Shown here: positions 34,911 through 43,910 of the stretch, one piece after another
Numbering within the stretch: position 1 is the first letter of the stretch
Layout of the letters: the number at the start of each line of letters is the position of its first letter
Assembly: GCA_041277045.1 (NCBI GenBank)
Contig: JBGFSY010000003.1
Span: forward strand, 186,001 to 250,000
DNA length: 64,000 nucleotides
Direction: 5' to 3'
Source: Reddybacter sp041277045
Lineage (GTDB): Bacteria > Pseudomonadota > Gammaproteobacteria > Pseudomonadales > Porticoccaceae
The notes under the pieces: generated by a model
Databases searched by the model: none
Told to the model about the DNA's origin: nothing
Seen by the model: the letters and a program-made list of their open reading frames with translations, nothing else
Translations under genes and position numbers: made by a program

Positions 34911-35840
34911 ATGACGGCGAATACGATGGCGAAAATCACCCCAGAACTGGTCGACCACCTGTATAGCGTACGCGACTACATCCGTTTTGGCGCCAGTCGT
35001 TTTAACGAAGCGGCGTTGTATTTTGGCCACGGCAGCGATAATGCCTGGGATGACGCCTTGGCGCTGGTGCTTCACGCCTTGCATTTGGGTCAGCAAGGCC
35101 GTGAGCAAATACTCGATGCGCGTCTGACACCCGGTGAGGGCAGGGCGATATTGGCGCTGTTTATTCGCCGCATTGAGGGTCGCATACCGGTACCTTATTT
35201 AACCGGGGAGGCCTGGTTTGCCGGTCTTAAATTTAAGGTCGATGAAAGAGTGCTGATCCCGCGCTCACCCATTGCCGAGTTGATAGAGGCGGGTTTTTCA
35301 CCCTGGCTGGCGGACGAGCCTGCGGCGATTCTCGATCTTTGTACCGGCGGTGGTTGCATTGGTATCGGCTGTGCCTATGCCTTTCCCGCTGTGCAGGTGG
35401 TGCTCAGTGATATTTCTGCCGCTGCCCTGGTGGTTGCCGGTGAGAACATTGTGCAGCATGAGCTGGCCTCGCGAGTGACAGCGGTGGAGTCCGATCTGTT
35501 TACAGGTATTGATCAACGCTTTGATCTTATCGTCTCCAACCCGCCCTATGTCGATGCGGTGGACTACGTGGCAATGCCCCCGGAGTATCATCGAGAACCC
35601 GCACTGGCGCTTGAGTCGGGAAATGATGGCCTCGACTTTACCCGACGACTGTTGCGTGAAGCGGCTGCCTACCTTAATGAAAACGGTGTGCTGGTGGTTG
35701 AAGTTGGCAATAGCGCCGTGCATCTGGAAGACGCCTTCCCCGATGTGCCCTTCACCTGGTTAGAGTTTGAGCGTGGTGGCTACGGCGTTTTCGTCCTCAC
35801 GCGGGCAGAGTTGGTTGCCCATGCTACAAATTTTGCCTAA
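34911..35840 (+). CDS. prmB: 50S ribosomal protein L3 glutamine methyltransferase
   Basis: SAM-dependent N5-glutamine methyltransferase of the HemK/PrmB family, modifying ribosomal protein L3. The PrmB-specific N-terminus is recognisable (SRFNEAALYFGHGSDNAWDD), as is RVLIPRSPIAELIEAGF. SAM motif I is LDLCTGGGCIGIG, the catalytic NPPY is in VSNPPYVDAVDY, and ALESGNDGLDF follows. Possible starts are TTG 34893, ATG 34911 and ATG 34926; family alignment favours one of the ATGs. It precedes aroC as in many gammaproteobacteria. Confidence 0.94.
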   Translation: MTANTMAKITPELVDHLYSVRDYIRFGASRFNEAALYFGHGSDNAWDDALALVLHALHLGQQGREQILDARLTPGEGRAILALFIRRIEGRIPVPYLTGEAWFAGLKFKVDERVLIPRSPIAELIEAGFSPWLADEPAAILDLCTGGGCIGIGCAYAFPAVQVVLSDISAAALVVAGENIVQHELASRVTAVESDLFTGIDQRFDLIVSNPPYVDAVDYVAMPPEYHREPALALESGNDGLDFTRRLLREAAAYLNENGVLVVEVGNSAVHLEDAFPDVPFTWLEFERGGYGVFVLTRAELVAHATNFA

Positions 35841-35918
35841 GCGCCAAGCCCCATTTTGTAGACGCTGGGTTTATAATAGCTACGCAATTTTCACGCACTA
35901 AATAACTTGGAGTTACCC

Positions 35919-37034
35919 TTGCCGGGCAATACTTTTGGAAAACTGTTTACCGTTACCACCTTTGGCGAGAGTCACGGGCCTGCTCTGGGCTGCATTATTG
36001 ATGGTTGCCCCCCGGGCTTGTCGATTTGTGAAGCCGACTTACAGGTTGACCTCGACCGACGCAAACCCGGTCAGTCGCGCTATACCACTCAGCGGCGTGA
36101 GGCTGACCAGGTGCGCATACTGTCCGGCGTTTTCGAGGGTAAGACTACGGGCACCTCTATTGGCCTATTGATTGAAAATACCGATCAACGCTCCAAAGAT
36201 TACGGCGACATTAAAGACATGTTCCGCCCGGCCCACGCCGATTACAGCTATTTTCAAAAGTACGGCGTGCGCGATTATCGCGGCGGCGGTCGCTCATCCG
36301 CTCGCGAAACGGCGATGCGTGTCGCCGCTGGCGGCATCGCTAAAAAATACCTGGCCGAGACCCTGGGCATTAGCGTGCGCGGTTACTTAAGCCAGCTCGG
36401 CCCCATCACTATCGACAAGGTCGACTGGGATGAAGTCGACAACAACCCCTTCTTTTGCCCCGATGCCGACAAGGTTGAGGAAATGGCAGCCTATATGCGG
36501 GCCCTTTCAAAAGAGGGTAATTCCATCGGCGCCAAACTCACTGTTGTTGCAGAGGGTGTGTCACCGGGTTTAGGTGAGCCAGTATTTGATCGACTCGATG
36601 CCGATATTGCCGGTGCTTTAATGGGCATCAATGCGGTTAAGGGTGTGGAGATTGGTGACGGCTTTGCCAGCGTCGAACAAAAAGGTACCGAGCACCGCGA
36701 TGAGATGAGCCCCGAGGGCTTTTTGTCGAATCATGCCGGCGGCATTGTTGGCGGCATCGCCACTGGGCAGCGTATTGTTGCTCACCTCGCGCTAAAGCCG
36801 ACCTCCAGCATTCGCTTGCCGGGGCAGTCGGTGAATGTGCGCGGCGAGTCGGTTGAGGTTTCAACCACCGGACGCCACGACCCCTGCGTTGGCATTCGCG
36901 CCACGCCTATTGCTGAAGCTATGCTGGCACTGGTGTTGATGGACCATGCTCTGCGCCATCGTGGGCAGAATCAGGATGTCGATAGCCAGCTCAAGCCATT
37001 GCCGCCTGAAGTTGATCCTGGGGTTTGCGAGTAA
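35919..37034 (+). CDS. aroC: Chorismate synthase
   Basis: Last step of the shikimate pathway, converting EPSP to chorismate with reduced FMN; 371 aa. Signatures: GNTFGKLFTVTTFGESHG, the RPAHADYSYFQKYGVRDY region, GGGRSSARETAMRVAAG and GRHDPCVGIRATPIAEAM. The start is inferred to be TTG at 35919: GGAG at 35909 lies six bases upstream and translation gives MPGNTFGKLF, matching the family start; the TTG at 35907 would overlap that ribosome binding site. The use of TTG is mildly unusual. The MFS gene begins immediately after the stop. Confidence 0.96.
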   Translation: MPGNTFGKLFTVTTFGESHGPALGCIIDGCPPGLSICEADLQVDLDRRKPGQSRYTTQRREADQVRILSGVFEGKTTGTSIGLLIENTDQRSKDYGDIKDMFRPAHADYSYFQKYGVRDYRGGGRSSARETAMRVAAGGIAKKYLAETLGISVRGYLSQLGPITIDKVDWDEVDNNPFFCPDADKVEEMAAYMRALSKEGNSIGAKLTVVAEGVSPGLGEPVFDRLDADIAGALMGINAVKGVEIGDGFASVEQKGTEHRDEMSPEGFLSNHAGGIVGGIATGQRIVAHLALKPTSSIRLPGQSVNVRGESVEVSTTGRHDPCVGIRATPIAEAMLALVLMDHALRHRGQNQDVDSQLKPLPPEVDPGVCE

Positions 37035-38243
37035 TTGTCGACAGCCAAAGGTTCGCCGGGATCGTCACCAGAGCAAAGTAATCTAGCACTACCGTACTGG
37101 CGGCTTTCCGGGTTTTATTTTTTCTATTTTGCCCTGCTGGGTGGCATGTATCCTTACTGGCCGTTGTATTTACAGCACCTGGGTTTTACCCCTGAGCGAA
37201 TAGGGCTGCTATTAGCAGTGCCGATGATCACCAAATTGATCGCACCCAATCTCTGGGCCTGGCTGGGTGATGTTACTGGCCGCCGTTTGACGATTCTTCG
37301 CCTCGGCTCCTTTCTCGGTTTATTGTGTTTTTTAGGCATCACCATCAACCAGAGTTTTTACTGGTTGGCCGTCGTCATCGGCGGCTATAGCTTTTTCTGG
37401 AATGCCATTCTGCCCCAGTACGAAGTGATCACCCTGGGCTTTTTAAAAGATAAACCCGAGCGCTATAGCCTGGTGCGGGTATGGGGCTCGATCGGTTTTA
37501 TTCTCGCGGTGCTCGGTGGCGGCTATTATTTCGAGCACCTCAGTATTGAACTTTTCCCCTGGGTGGGTATTGGTCTGTTGGCCTGTATTTTTATTAGTAG
37601 TTTATTAATCCCCCCGTCGAGTGAAGAGGTGCGTGAGCACAAGCGTGAAAGCCTTTGGCAGATAGTGCGTCAGCCAACGGTGATTGCCTTCTTAATTGCC
37701 GGTACTTTGCTGCAAATGGCCCACGGCGCTTACTACAGTTTTTTTAGTATTTATCTTGAAGAAATGGGTTTTTCCCGTACCGCCATCGGCTTCTTATGGT
37801 CCATCGGTGTGGTCGCTGAAGTCTTTATTTTTATGGTAATGCACACACTTTTACTCAAGCTCGGCGTGCGCTTTGTGCTTATCGCCAGCCTGCTACTGGC
37901 GGCGCTGCGCTGGTACATGATTGGCAATGGCAGTGAGTGGCTGTGGCTGCTGATACTCGCCCAATGTTTACATGCCTTTACCTTTGGTACCTTTCACGCG
38001 GCGTCGATAGAATCCATACGTCGTCTGTTTAAGGGAGGCACGCAGGCGGGCGGGCAGGCGCTGTACGGGGCAATTAGCTTTGGTATTGGCGGTGCTAGCG
38101 GTTCTTATTTAGCCGGTCATTTTTGGGAGCAGGGTGCGACACAAATATTTAATGTCGCCTCGGGACTTTGCCTCTTGGCTGCCTTAGTGGCCTGGTATGG
38201 CTTCCGAGATCCACGCTTACATCGTAGTGTTAGTGGTGCGTAA
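37035..38243 (+). CDS. MFS transporter (HcaT/nucleoside-symporter-like)
   Basis: 402-aa inner-membrane carrier with 12 hydrophobic segments. The N-terminus (YFFYFALLGGMYPYWPLYLQ) and the loop PMITKLIAPNLWAWLGDVTG resemble the MFS_1-like group containing the E. coli 3-phenylpropionate carrier HcaT. The substrate is unknown. It starts with a TTG directly following the aroC TAA, so translation is probably coupled; this placement beside aroC is seen in related genomes, but a link to aromatic metabolism is only a guess. Confidence 0.85.
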   Translation: MSTAKGSPGSSPEQSNLALPYWRLSGFYFFYFALLGGMYPYWPLYLQHLGFTPERIGLLLAVPMITKLIAPNLWAWLGDVTGRRLTILRLGSFLGLLCFLGITINQSFYWLAVVIGGYSFFWNAILPQYEVITLGFLKDKPERYSLVRVWGSIGFILAVLGGGYYFEHLSIELFPWVGIGLLACIFISSLLIPPSSEEVREHKRESLWQIVRQPTVIAFLIAGTLLQMAHGAYYSFFSIYLEEMGFSRTAIGFLWSIGVVAEVFIFMVMHTLLLKLGVRFVLIASLLLAALRWYMIGNGSEWLWLLILAQCLHAFTFGTFHAASIESIRRLFKGGTQAGGQALYGAISFGIGGASGSYLAGHFWEQGATQIFNVASGLCLLAALVAWYGFRDPRLHRSVSGA

Positions 38244-38287
38244 ATAATTGTGCCGTCTTTATATTTCAAGCTGTTGGAGAATCATTG

Positions 38288-38776
38288 ATGAAACGACTGA
38301 GGCCCTTATTTTTTATCTTGGTTTTTATTTTTAGCACACTGCCAGTGTTGGCGGAAAATGCGGGCACCTCGGTCGATAAGCGCGAGGTGCTGGCACTCAC
38401 ACCCATGCAGCGGGAACACGTGCTCGGTGAAATGCGCGCTTTGTTATCAGGGGTGCAGAATATTCTTGGCGCATTGGCTGAAAATGATATGAAGGCCGTC
38501 GCCGAAATTGCCCGCCCACTGGGTCGTAGTATGGCGGGTAAGGCAGAAGATCATCTCAAGGGTGTATTGCCCAAGTACTTCATGCAGTTGGGTATGGATG
38601 TGCATCATGATTTTGACCGCATAGCCACGCTTGCAGAGTCGGGTGCTGATAGTAAAGCCGTGCTGCGTGAATTAAGTCGCTCAATGAAGAAGTGCCAAGC
38701 CTGCCATGCACACTATCAAATCTACCCTTTGAAAAGCAGTGGTAGGGAAGGGAAAAGCTCACATCAAGGCCATTGA
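38288..38776 (+). CDS. Periplasmic class II-like cytochrome c
   Basis: 162 aa with a signal peptide (PLFFILVFIFSTLPVLAE) and a single haem-binding CQACH motif near residues 136-140, close to the C-terminus as in the four-helix cytochrome c'/c556 class. The helical body before it (REHVLGEMRALLSGVQNILGA) fits that fold. The ATG at 38288 is preceded by GGAG and preferred over the TTG three bases upstream. It follows the MFS gene by 44 bp. The electron partner is unknown; a 23-residue polar tail follows the haem site. Confidence 0.82.
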   Translation: MKRLRPLFFILVFIFSTLPVLAENAGTSVDKREVLALTPMQREHVLGEMRALLSGVQNILGALAENDMKAVAEIARPLGRSMAGKAEDHLKGVLPKYFMQLGMDVHHDFDRIATLAESGADSKAVLRELSRSMKKCQACHAHYQIYPLKSSGREGKSSHQGH

Positions 38777-38805
38777 GGGATGGGAGCCGTCTCTAACTTA
38801 GAGGT

Positions 38806-39381
38806 TCAGTTGCTACAGCGGCTTAAGGTGTTTTCATCGCGGTGATTAAAAATCTTGCCGTAGATATCGAGTACCGTTGTCTCTTTGTAACGCAATGTTG
38901 TGGCTTCGATATTTATCTGATGTTCAAAGCCGATGGTTTTTGCCTTGTCACGCATAAAGGGCGACTGAATAATTGACCAGTCGGGGTCGTCAATTTTAGC
39001 GCCAACCTTTAGCTCAACACTTTCTTTTGATGCGGGATTAGCCGTGTAACTACCCCCTGCGAGAATGCCCACGGCGCGGGGTACGAACAGGGAGTGCATA
39101 ATAACGTTCTGTGCGGCATCCCACATCCAGTAGCCGGCTTCATCATGAAATACGGCGTCGTCACTAAGCCGCTTCACCACCTGATGGTAGCGTAATACAG
39201 CCAAGATCTGCTGTCCGGCATTAGTGACGGTGCCCGCCTCTGTAAAGTCTAGTGTTTCGTAATAGGGCGTGCTTTTTCCCCCATCCGGCTCAGGTGCAAG
39301 GTCGGTACCTTTTTTGCCCTCCCAGTGACCAATCAGTGGTTGAAGTGGGCCGTAGTCAATTTCATTGCCGTTATCACTCAT
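38806..39381 (-). CDS. Nitrobindin/THAP4-like haem-binding beta-barrel protein (DUF1794-like)
   Basis: 191 aa, no signal peptide. The N-terminal LIGHWEGKKG matches the hallmark G-x-W-x-G-x-G segment of nitrobindin-type ten-stranded barrels, which bind haem and NO in characterised members. A proximal-His region (NIEATTLRYKETTVLDIYGK) is less certain. It is convergent with the cytochrome gene and stands alone. The assignment is at the fold level; haem binding is inferred. Confidence 0.75.
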   Translation of the reverse strand: MSDNGNEIDYGPLQPLIGHWEGKKGTDLAPEPDGGKSTPYYETLDFTEAGTVTNAGQQILAVLRYHQVVKRLSDDAVFHDEAGYWMWDAAQNVIMHSLFVPRAVGILAGGSYTANPASKESVELKVGAKIDDPDWSIIQSPFMRDKAKTIGFEHQINIEATTLRYKETTVLDIYGKIFNHRDENTLSRCSN

Positions 39382-39596
39382 GGTTTGTCGGCGCCCTGAT
39401 TTGTGGGTAAGTTTTTATTGTAGAACCTATTTTCAGTCTAGAATTGATTCCGGGCAAAAATAAAATGATTGGAGATTGCAGTGCTAGAATATCCCTCAAA
39501 CAACGTATTCGTTGCTCAATAATTGACGGTTCAAGGATGTCCGTATTCAAAAAACAAGCGCAGCCTGTAATACAAGGTTTTTGAGAGGGTAAGATA

Positions 39597-40454
39597 ATGA
39601 CAGATCAACCCAACGCGGGAATGGCTGAATTCTGGAACGGCAACGGTGGCAAAAACTGGGTCAGCCGGGCGGCGAGACTTGAGGCCAGCTTAAGACCTTT
39701 TGGTCAGCAGGCAATGGCTGCCGGGGCCATTGAGGCAGGGCAACGAATTCTAGATATTGGTTTTGGTTGTGGCGACAGTAGCATTGAAATGGCCGGCAAA
39801 GTGGGGCCCCAGGGGCAGGTACATGGGGTAGATATTTCTGTTGCCATGGTTGAGGCGGCAGAAAATAAAGCGGCAAAAAAAGGTGTTGCCAACGCCTCCT
39901 TTGAATGTGCCGATGCACAGACAAAGACCTTTACCAGCAATAGCTACGATCTGGTTTTTTCTCGTTTTGGTGTGATGTTTTTTGACGATCCCATTGCGGC
40001 CTTCAAAAATATTTACTCGTCCCTAAAGCCGGGCGGCCAGCTCGCCTTTATTTGCTGGGCTCCGCGTGACCAAAATGCCTGGGTGGGTTTGCCATTACAG
40101 GTCGTTGCCAAACACCTGGCTTTGCCTGCACCACCGGGTAGTGATGAACCGGGGCCTTTTTCGCTCAGTGAAGAGCCTCGTATTAGTGGCATTCTTGGCG
40201 CAGCGGGCTTTACCAATATTGCCGTCGATTTATTTCAAACACCCTTTGTCTTGGGTGAGCATGTTGGCGAGGCGCTGAGTTTTCTTATGGAGTTGTCGCC
40301 GTCGGGTGGCGCCATCAATAACGCAGAAGCGGATGAACCTACCCGGGCACGGATTGCCCTTGATATGGCGGAGTTGCTTAAATCATACGAGAGCGACAAG
40401 GGCGTTAGTATGAATGCAGCGGCCTTACTGGTTACTGCGCACAAGGCAGTTTAA
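39597..40454 (+). CDS. Class I SAM-dependent methyltransferase (UbiE-like)
   Basis: 285 aa. Motif I ILDIGFGCGDSSIEMA, the acidic post-I segment VHGVDISVAMVEAAE, motif II FECADAQTKTF and post-motif FSRFGVMFFDDPIAAFKNI give a complete Rossmann methyltransferase. The substrate is not readable; the closest look is to UbiE/Coq5-type and small-molecule methyltransferases. It starts the stretch leading to the GST and the broken enoyl-CoA hydratase, all on the plus strand with short spacers. Confidence 0.87.
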   Translation: MTDQPNAGMAEFWNGNGGKNWVSRAARLEASLRPFGQQAMAAGAIEAGQRILDIGFGCGDSSIEMAGKVGPQGQVHGVDISVAMVEAAENKAAKKGVANASFECADAQTKTFTSNSYDLVFSRFGVMFFDDPIAAFKNIYSSLKPGGQLAFICWAPRDQNAWVGLPLQVVAKHLALPAPPGSDEPGPFSLSEEPRISGILGAAGFTNIAVDLFQTPFVLGEHVGEALSFLMELSPSGGAINNAEADEPTRARIALDMAELLKSYESDKGVSMNAAALLVTAHKAV

Positions 40455-40500
40455 AGTAGTCGATAAGATCTAAAATTTTAATAATAAAGGGGGTAACAAA

Positions 40501-41400
40501 ATGAATGAATCCACAACGAAGGACACTCAAAATAATCAACCCTCGGGCTATACACCGCCCAAGGTCTGGACATGGGACGCCGAAAGCGGTGGACGTTGGG
40601 CGAGCATTAATCGACCCATAGCGGGCTCCACCCATGAAAAGCCTCTACCCGTAGGGCAACAGCCGATACAGCTTTATTCCCTTGGCACGCCGAACGGCGT
40701 AAAAGTGACGGTGATGTTGGAGGAGTTGCTGGCCCTGGGTAAGACTGGGGTTGAATACGATGCCTTTTTAATTGACATCAGCGAGGGTGAACAATTTGGT
40801 AGTGGCTTTGTTGAAGTGAACCCAAATTCTAAAATTCCCGCCATGGTCGATCAAAGTACAGGGCTGCCAACGCGAATTTTTGAATCCGGTGCCATGCTGC
40901 TGTATTTGGCGGAAAAGTTTGACGCTCTATTGCCCTCAGATCCGGCAAATCGAGCGGAATGTTTGTCGTGGCTATTTTGGCAAATGGGCAGCGCCCCTTA
41001 TTTGGGAGGCGGCTTCGGCCATTTTTACGCCTATGCCCCGATCAAAATTGAATACAGTATTGACCGCTATGCCATGGAGGTAAAGCGTCAACTGGATGTG
41101 CTCGATCATCATTTGTCGGATAAAGAATATATGTGTGGTGATGATTACACCATCGCCGATATTGCCATTTGGCCCTGGTATGGCCTACTGGTAGTGGACG
41201 GTATTTATGACGCCTGTGAATTTCTCAGTACAGATTCTTATATTCATCTTAAGCGATGGGCGGAAAATGTGGCTGCACGAAAGGCCGTGCAACGTGGAAG
41301 AATGGTGAATTGTACCTGGGGGCCTTTAGAGGGCCAGCTTCATGAGCGGCACAATGCCAGTGACTTCGAGAACAAAACTCAGGACAAGATTGAATCATAG
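40501..41400 (+). CDS. yghU: YghU-type glutathione S-transferase/disulfide-bond oxidoreductase
   Basis: 299-aa thioredoxin-fold GST of the nu class. The YghU-specific N-terminus PPKVWTWDAESGG and the RPIAGSTHEKPLPVG linker are present. They are followed by the thioredoxin domain (IQLYSLGTPNGVKVTVMLEE; PNSKIPAMVD with cis-Pro; FESGAMLLYLAEKF) and an all-alpha domain (DDYTIADIAIWPWYG). Known members bind two glutathiones and reduce disulfides. It follows the methyltransferase by 46 bp and is preceded by AAAGGGGG. Confidence 0.92.
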   Translation: MNESTTKDTQNNQPSGYTPPKVWTWDAESGGRWASINRPIAGSTHEKPLPVGQQPIQLYSLGTPNGVKVTVMLEELLALGKTGVEYDAFLIDISEGEQFGSGFVEVNPNSKIPAMVDQSTGLPTRIFESGAMLLYLAEKFDALLPSDPANRAECLSWLFWQMGSAPYLGGGFGHFYAYAPIKIEYSIDRYAMEVKRQLDVLDHHLSDKEYMCGDDYTIADIAIWPWYGLLVVDGIYDACEFLSTDSYIHLKRWAENVAARKAVQRGRMVNCTWGPLEGQLHERHNASDFENKTQDKIES

Positions 41401-41452
41401 AGAGCAGTTTATTTTTTTTCATAAAAGGAAATAACAAGGACTAAAAACGGAA

Positions 41453-42236
41453 ATGACATACATTCTTTATGAAACACCCGAAGACGGCAAATGCCCAGGA
41501 CACACAGTTTCTCTACGAATTAAATGCGGCTTTTGATCGCGCCGCCCACGACGGATGATATCCACGTAATTATTCTCGCAGCCAATGGCAAGCACTTTTC
41601 TTCCGGTCACGACCTGGGCGAACAGGATTGGTACGAAAACATGGGTAAGCACGACACAGTAGCGCCCTTGTGTGGCTTTACCTGTGAAGGTGCCGAAGCA
41701 CAAATGAGCCGCGAGGAGGAAATCTATCTCGGCTTTAGTGAGCGCTGGTGCAATATTCCCAAGCCGACCATCGCAGCCGTGCAGGGTAAATGTATTGCCG
41801 GCGGCCTGATGCTGGCCTGGCCCTGCGATATTATTATTGCCACGGATGATGCAAGCTTTACCGTCCCCACAGTGAGCTTCGGCGTTAGTGGTATTGAGCA
41901 CTTTACCCACTTTTGGGAGGTTGGTGCGCGCAAGGCCAAGGACATGCTATTTACCTCCGATGCCATTCTTGCCGATGACGCCCTGCGTTTAGGCATGGTC
42001 AATCAAGTGGTATCGCGAGATGAACTGGAAGAAGCAACGCGGGTGATGGTACGTAAAATTGCCGCTAAATCGCGCTTTGCCCTTAAGTTAACGAAAAAGG
42101 CCATTAACGCCTGCCAAGATGCTCAGGGCCGTGAGCTGGCCCATATCGACTGGTTGTGAAGCTTTACGATACGCTTTTGGACGCCAGTAGCTTGCCTGAA
42201 GCAACACGAAAGGCGCTCGGTTTGAAGCCTGAATAG
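41453..42236 (+). pseudogene. Enoyl-CoA hydratase/isomerase pseudogene
   Basis: A crotonase-family gene broken at both ends. It starts normally (MTYILYETPEDG) but a deletion removes the segment that normally contains the N-R-P motif and puts the next part in another frame (ANAQDTQFLYELNAAFDRAA). A second frame change near 41560 leads into the long open piece DDIHVIILAANGKHFSSGHDL with the oxyanion-hole region CIAGGLMLAW. Near 42155 the frame is lost again after AHIDWL; the remaining C-terminus (YDTLLDASSLPEATRKALG) is in a different frame up to the TAG at 42234. The central 211-residue frame could be translated but would lack essential N-terminal structure. Confidence 0.85.
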
Positions 42237-42455
42237 CTCAAAGGTAACGCTAGATTAAAACCCCAAGTACATAATAATTAACCGGCCATATTTTGCAGGT
42301 CTTTGCCGGAATAGTACTCTAGTACTTGCATTGTTTAATGCCTTGCTTTGGCCCTGCTACTTAAACCGGCTTGCCGATATGAAAAAACTGTTTTATCGTA
42401 GGCCAAATATTTGTGCATGGATGTATTGATAATAAATAACGTATGGAGAGTCATG

Positions 42456-42755
42456 ATGAGTCACGTAGCGGTTATAACAGTTAAAAATAATAATGCAGTA
42501 TTTAAAAATAGCAGTATGGATCACTTTGCCAATGGTGTAGAGATAAGTGACGATGGTCATATCGCCAAAATATGGATAGATGATACTGATGCCGATGTGG
42601 CTGTTACAGGGGCTTCAAATGGTGGGGAGCTAAGTATCGCTATTAATACAAACAGTGAGTATGGCGCAGGGCCCTATATACTCGCTAGCGGCAGTTTTTT
42701 TGAGCAAACCAGCATTACAAATTTTAAAGGACTTGTCGCGTTTAACATCACATAA
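42456..42755 (+). CDS. Hypothetical small protein
   Basis: 99 aa from the ATG at 42456 (MSHVAVITVKNNNAVF), with GGAG seven bases upstream; ATGs at 42411 and 42453 are possible but worse placed. The sequence is rich in Asp, Asn, Gly and beta-branched residues, with no signal peptide or TM helix, suggesting a small beta-sheet protein. It is not recognised. It lies between the broken enoyl-CoA hydratase and the deaminase-like lipoprotein, which begins 59 bp later on the same strand; the two may be cotranscribed. Confidence 0.6.
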   Translation: MSHVAVITVKNNNAVFKNSSMDHFANGVEISDDGHIAKIWIDDTDADVAVTGASNGGELSIAINTNSEYGAGPYILASGSFFEQTSITNFKGLVAFNIT

Positions 42756-42814
42756 GGCTCTGCTCATTGAAAGCAAAATGAATGTTGGATTTGCATATTA
42801 AGGAGAATAGCAAA

Positions 42815-43753
42815 ATGAACCATCTAAAAGCATTGCCAGTTTTACGACTTTTCATAAGTGTATTTTTTGTCTTTACGGTGAGTGGGTGTGCCAACACATC
42901 ATCGAGTAAATACTCTGGCGCCGCTGATGTTGAGCAAGCTGTCAGTAAAGAAACGGCTGATATTATTTTACCTCCCGGCTCCCACCCCAAACAAACCTGC
43001 GATACGACTGGCCCAACGGCTTATCAGCCCAGTCTTGCAGAACAGGAGAGGGATCAGCTCTATCAGCTGGTCGCTTATGGCGTAGTTTATAAAGATTGGC
43101 AGACTAAAAGTTGGTCCCAAGATGATAGTGAGCCAGCTCGCGGCTATAACATCGGCTCTATTCTCGTCGATACAAGCAAACCCTTAGGTCAGCAAATTGT
43201 ATGCTGGGCTCGCAATAGCGTTATTACTACCGTCAATAGTACCCAGCATGGAGAAGTTCGCTTAATGACAAACTATCTCTCCAACGCGTCGGTAGCCAGT
43301 TTGAAAAACACCTTTAAACTCTATACCACACTGGAGCCTTGTGCCATGTGCGGGGGCATGATGACGCTACAGTCATTGCCGACAACACTGTACGGTCAAA
43401 CTGACCCAGATTTTGGTGACGGCATTCAGCGTTTAGAGGTGAATACCCATGATCATGGTGGGTTTTGTCCTTATCCTCGCGGCGTATACTCCAATGCAAG
43501 CTCGCTGGGCATTCGTGCAAAAATTGATAAGGCCTATAAATCCTGGATGAAAGATAATCAGGGACTGACGGCATGGTTAATCACCGATGAGGCCAAGGAA
43601 TTATTCGAAGAGTCCATCAATGAATTGAATAATTGGCAAATACAACATTCAGAAAATACAGTAGTTCTGCAACAAGCCCTGAATTATTTAGGGTCAGAAG
43701 TGCCTTCTGAATACACTGCGATACCCTATACCGCAGGCTGTTCTGGGCAGTAG
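42815..43753 (+). CDS. Predicted lipoprotein with a cytidine/deoxycytidylate deaminase-like zinc site
   Basis: 312 aa from the ATG at 42815 (AAGGAG ten bases upstream; an upstream ATG at 42782 lacks a ribosome binding site). The N-terminus is a lipoprotein signal (FISVFFVFTVSGC), so the protein should be exported and lipid-anchored. The body contains QHGEVRLM and, about 40 residues later, LEPCAMCGGMM, matching the H-x-E ... P-C-x-x-C zinc and catalytic signature of the CDA/tadA superfamily, with Gly where Ala or Pro is common in H[AP]E. The long N-terminal and C-terminal regions show no other known domain. Deaminases of this fold normally act in the cytoplasm on nucleosides, bases or tRNA, so an exported form is unusual. 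Substrate unknown. Confidence 0.75.
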   Translation: MNHLKALPVLRLFISVFFVFTVSGCANTSSSKYSGAADVEQAVSKETADIILPPGSHPKQTCDTTGPTAYQPSLAEQERDQLYQLVAYGVVYKDWQTKSWSQDDSEPARGYNIGSILVDTSKPLGQQIVCWARNSVITTVNSTQHGEVRLMTNYLSNASVASLKNTFKLYTTLEPCAMCGGMMTLQSLPTTLYGQTDPDFGDGIQRLEVNTHDHGGFCPYPRGVYSNASSLGIRAKIDKAYKSWMKDNQGLTAWLITDEAKELFEESINELNNWQIQHSENTVVLQQALNYLGSEVPSEYTAIPYTAGCSGQ

Positions 43754-43794
43754 TTACAGGTGGCAAATATTGGCAGGGTAGGTAGAGCCGCTAT

Positions 43795-43906
43795 CTAGAA
43801 ACGAACCAGAACTTTCTGACGATGTAAGGTCTGGTAGGAATCGTAGCTGCCATCCGGTCGATCGCCGTGAGGCTGTATTGATGTGTCTACTTTTGGTGGG
43901 TAATTG
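43795..43906 (-). pseudogene. Orphan C-terminal coding fragment beside the attC site
   Basis: Reading on the minus strand, an open frame of about 36 codons (for example HGDRPDGSYDSYQTLHRQ, ending VLVRF and TAG) has convincing protein character but no start. Its upstream end meets the attC core at 43911-43917. The terminal Phe recalls outer-membrane or pilus-type C-termini, but the family is not recognised. It looks like the surviving tail of a gene cut by whatever placed the cassette here. Confidence 0.4.
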
Positions 43907-43910
43907 GGAC

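Noticed and set aside
42313..42326. AGTACT-CT-AGTACT short repeat
   Set aside because: A 6-bp palindrome repeated once in an intergenic region; too short to support a function.
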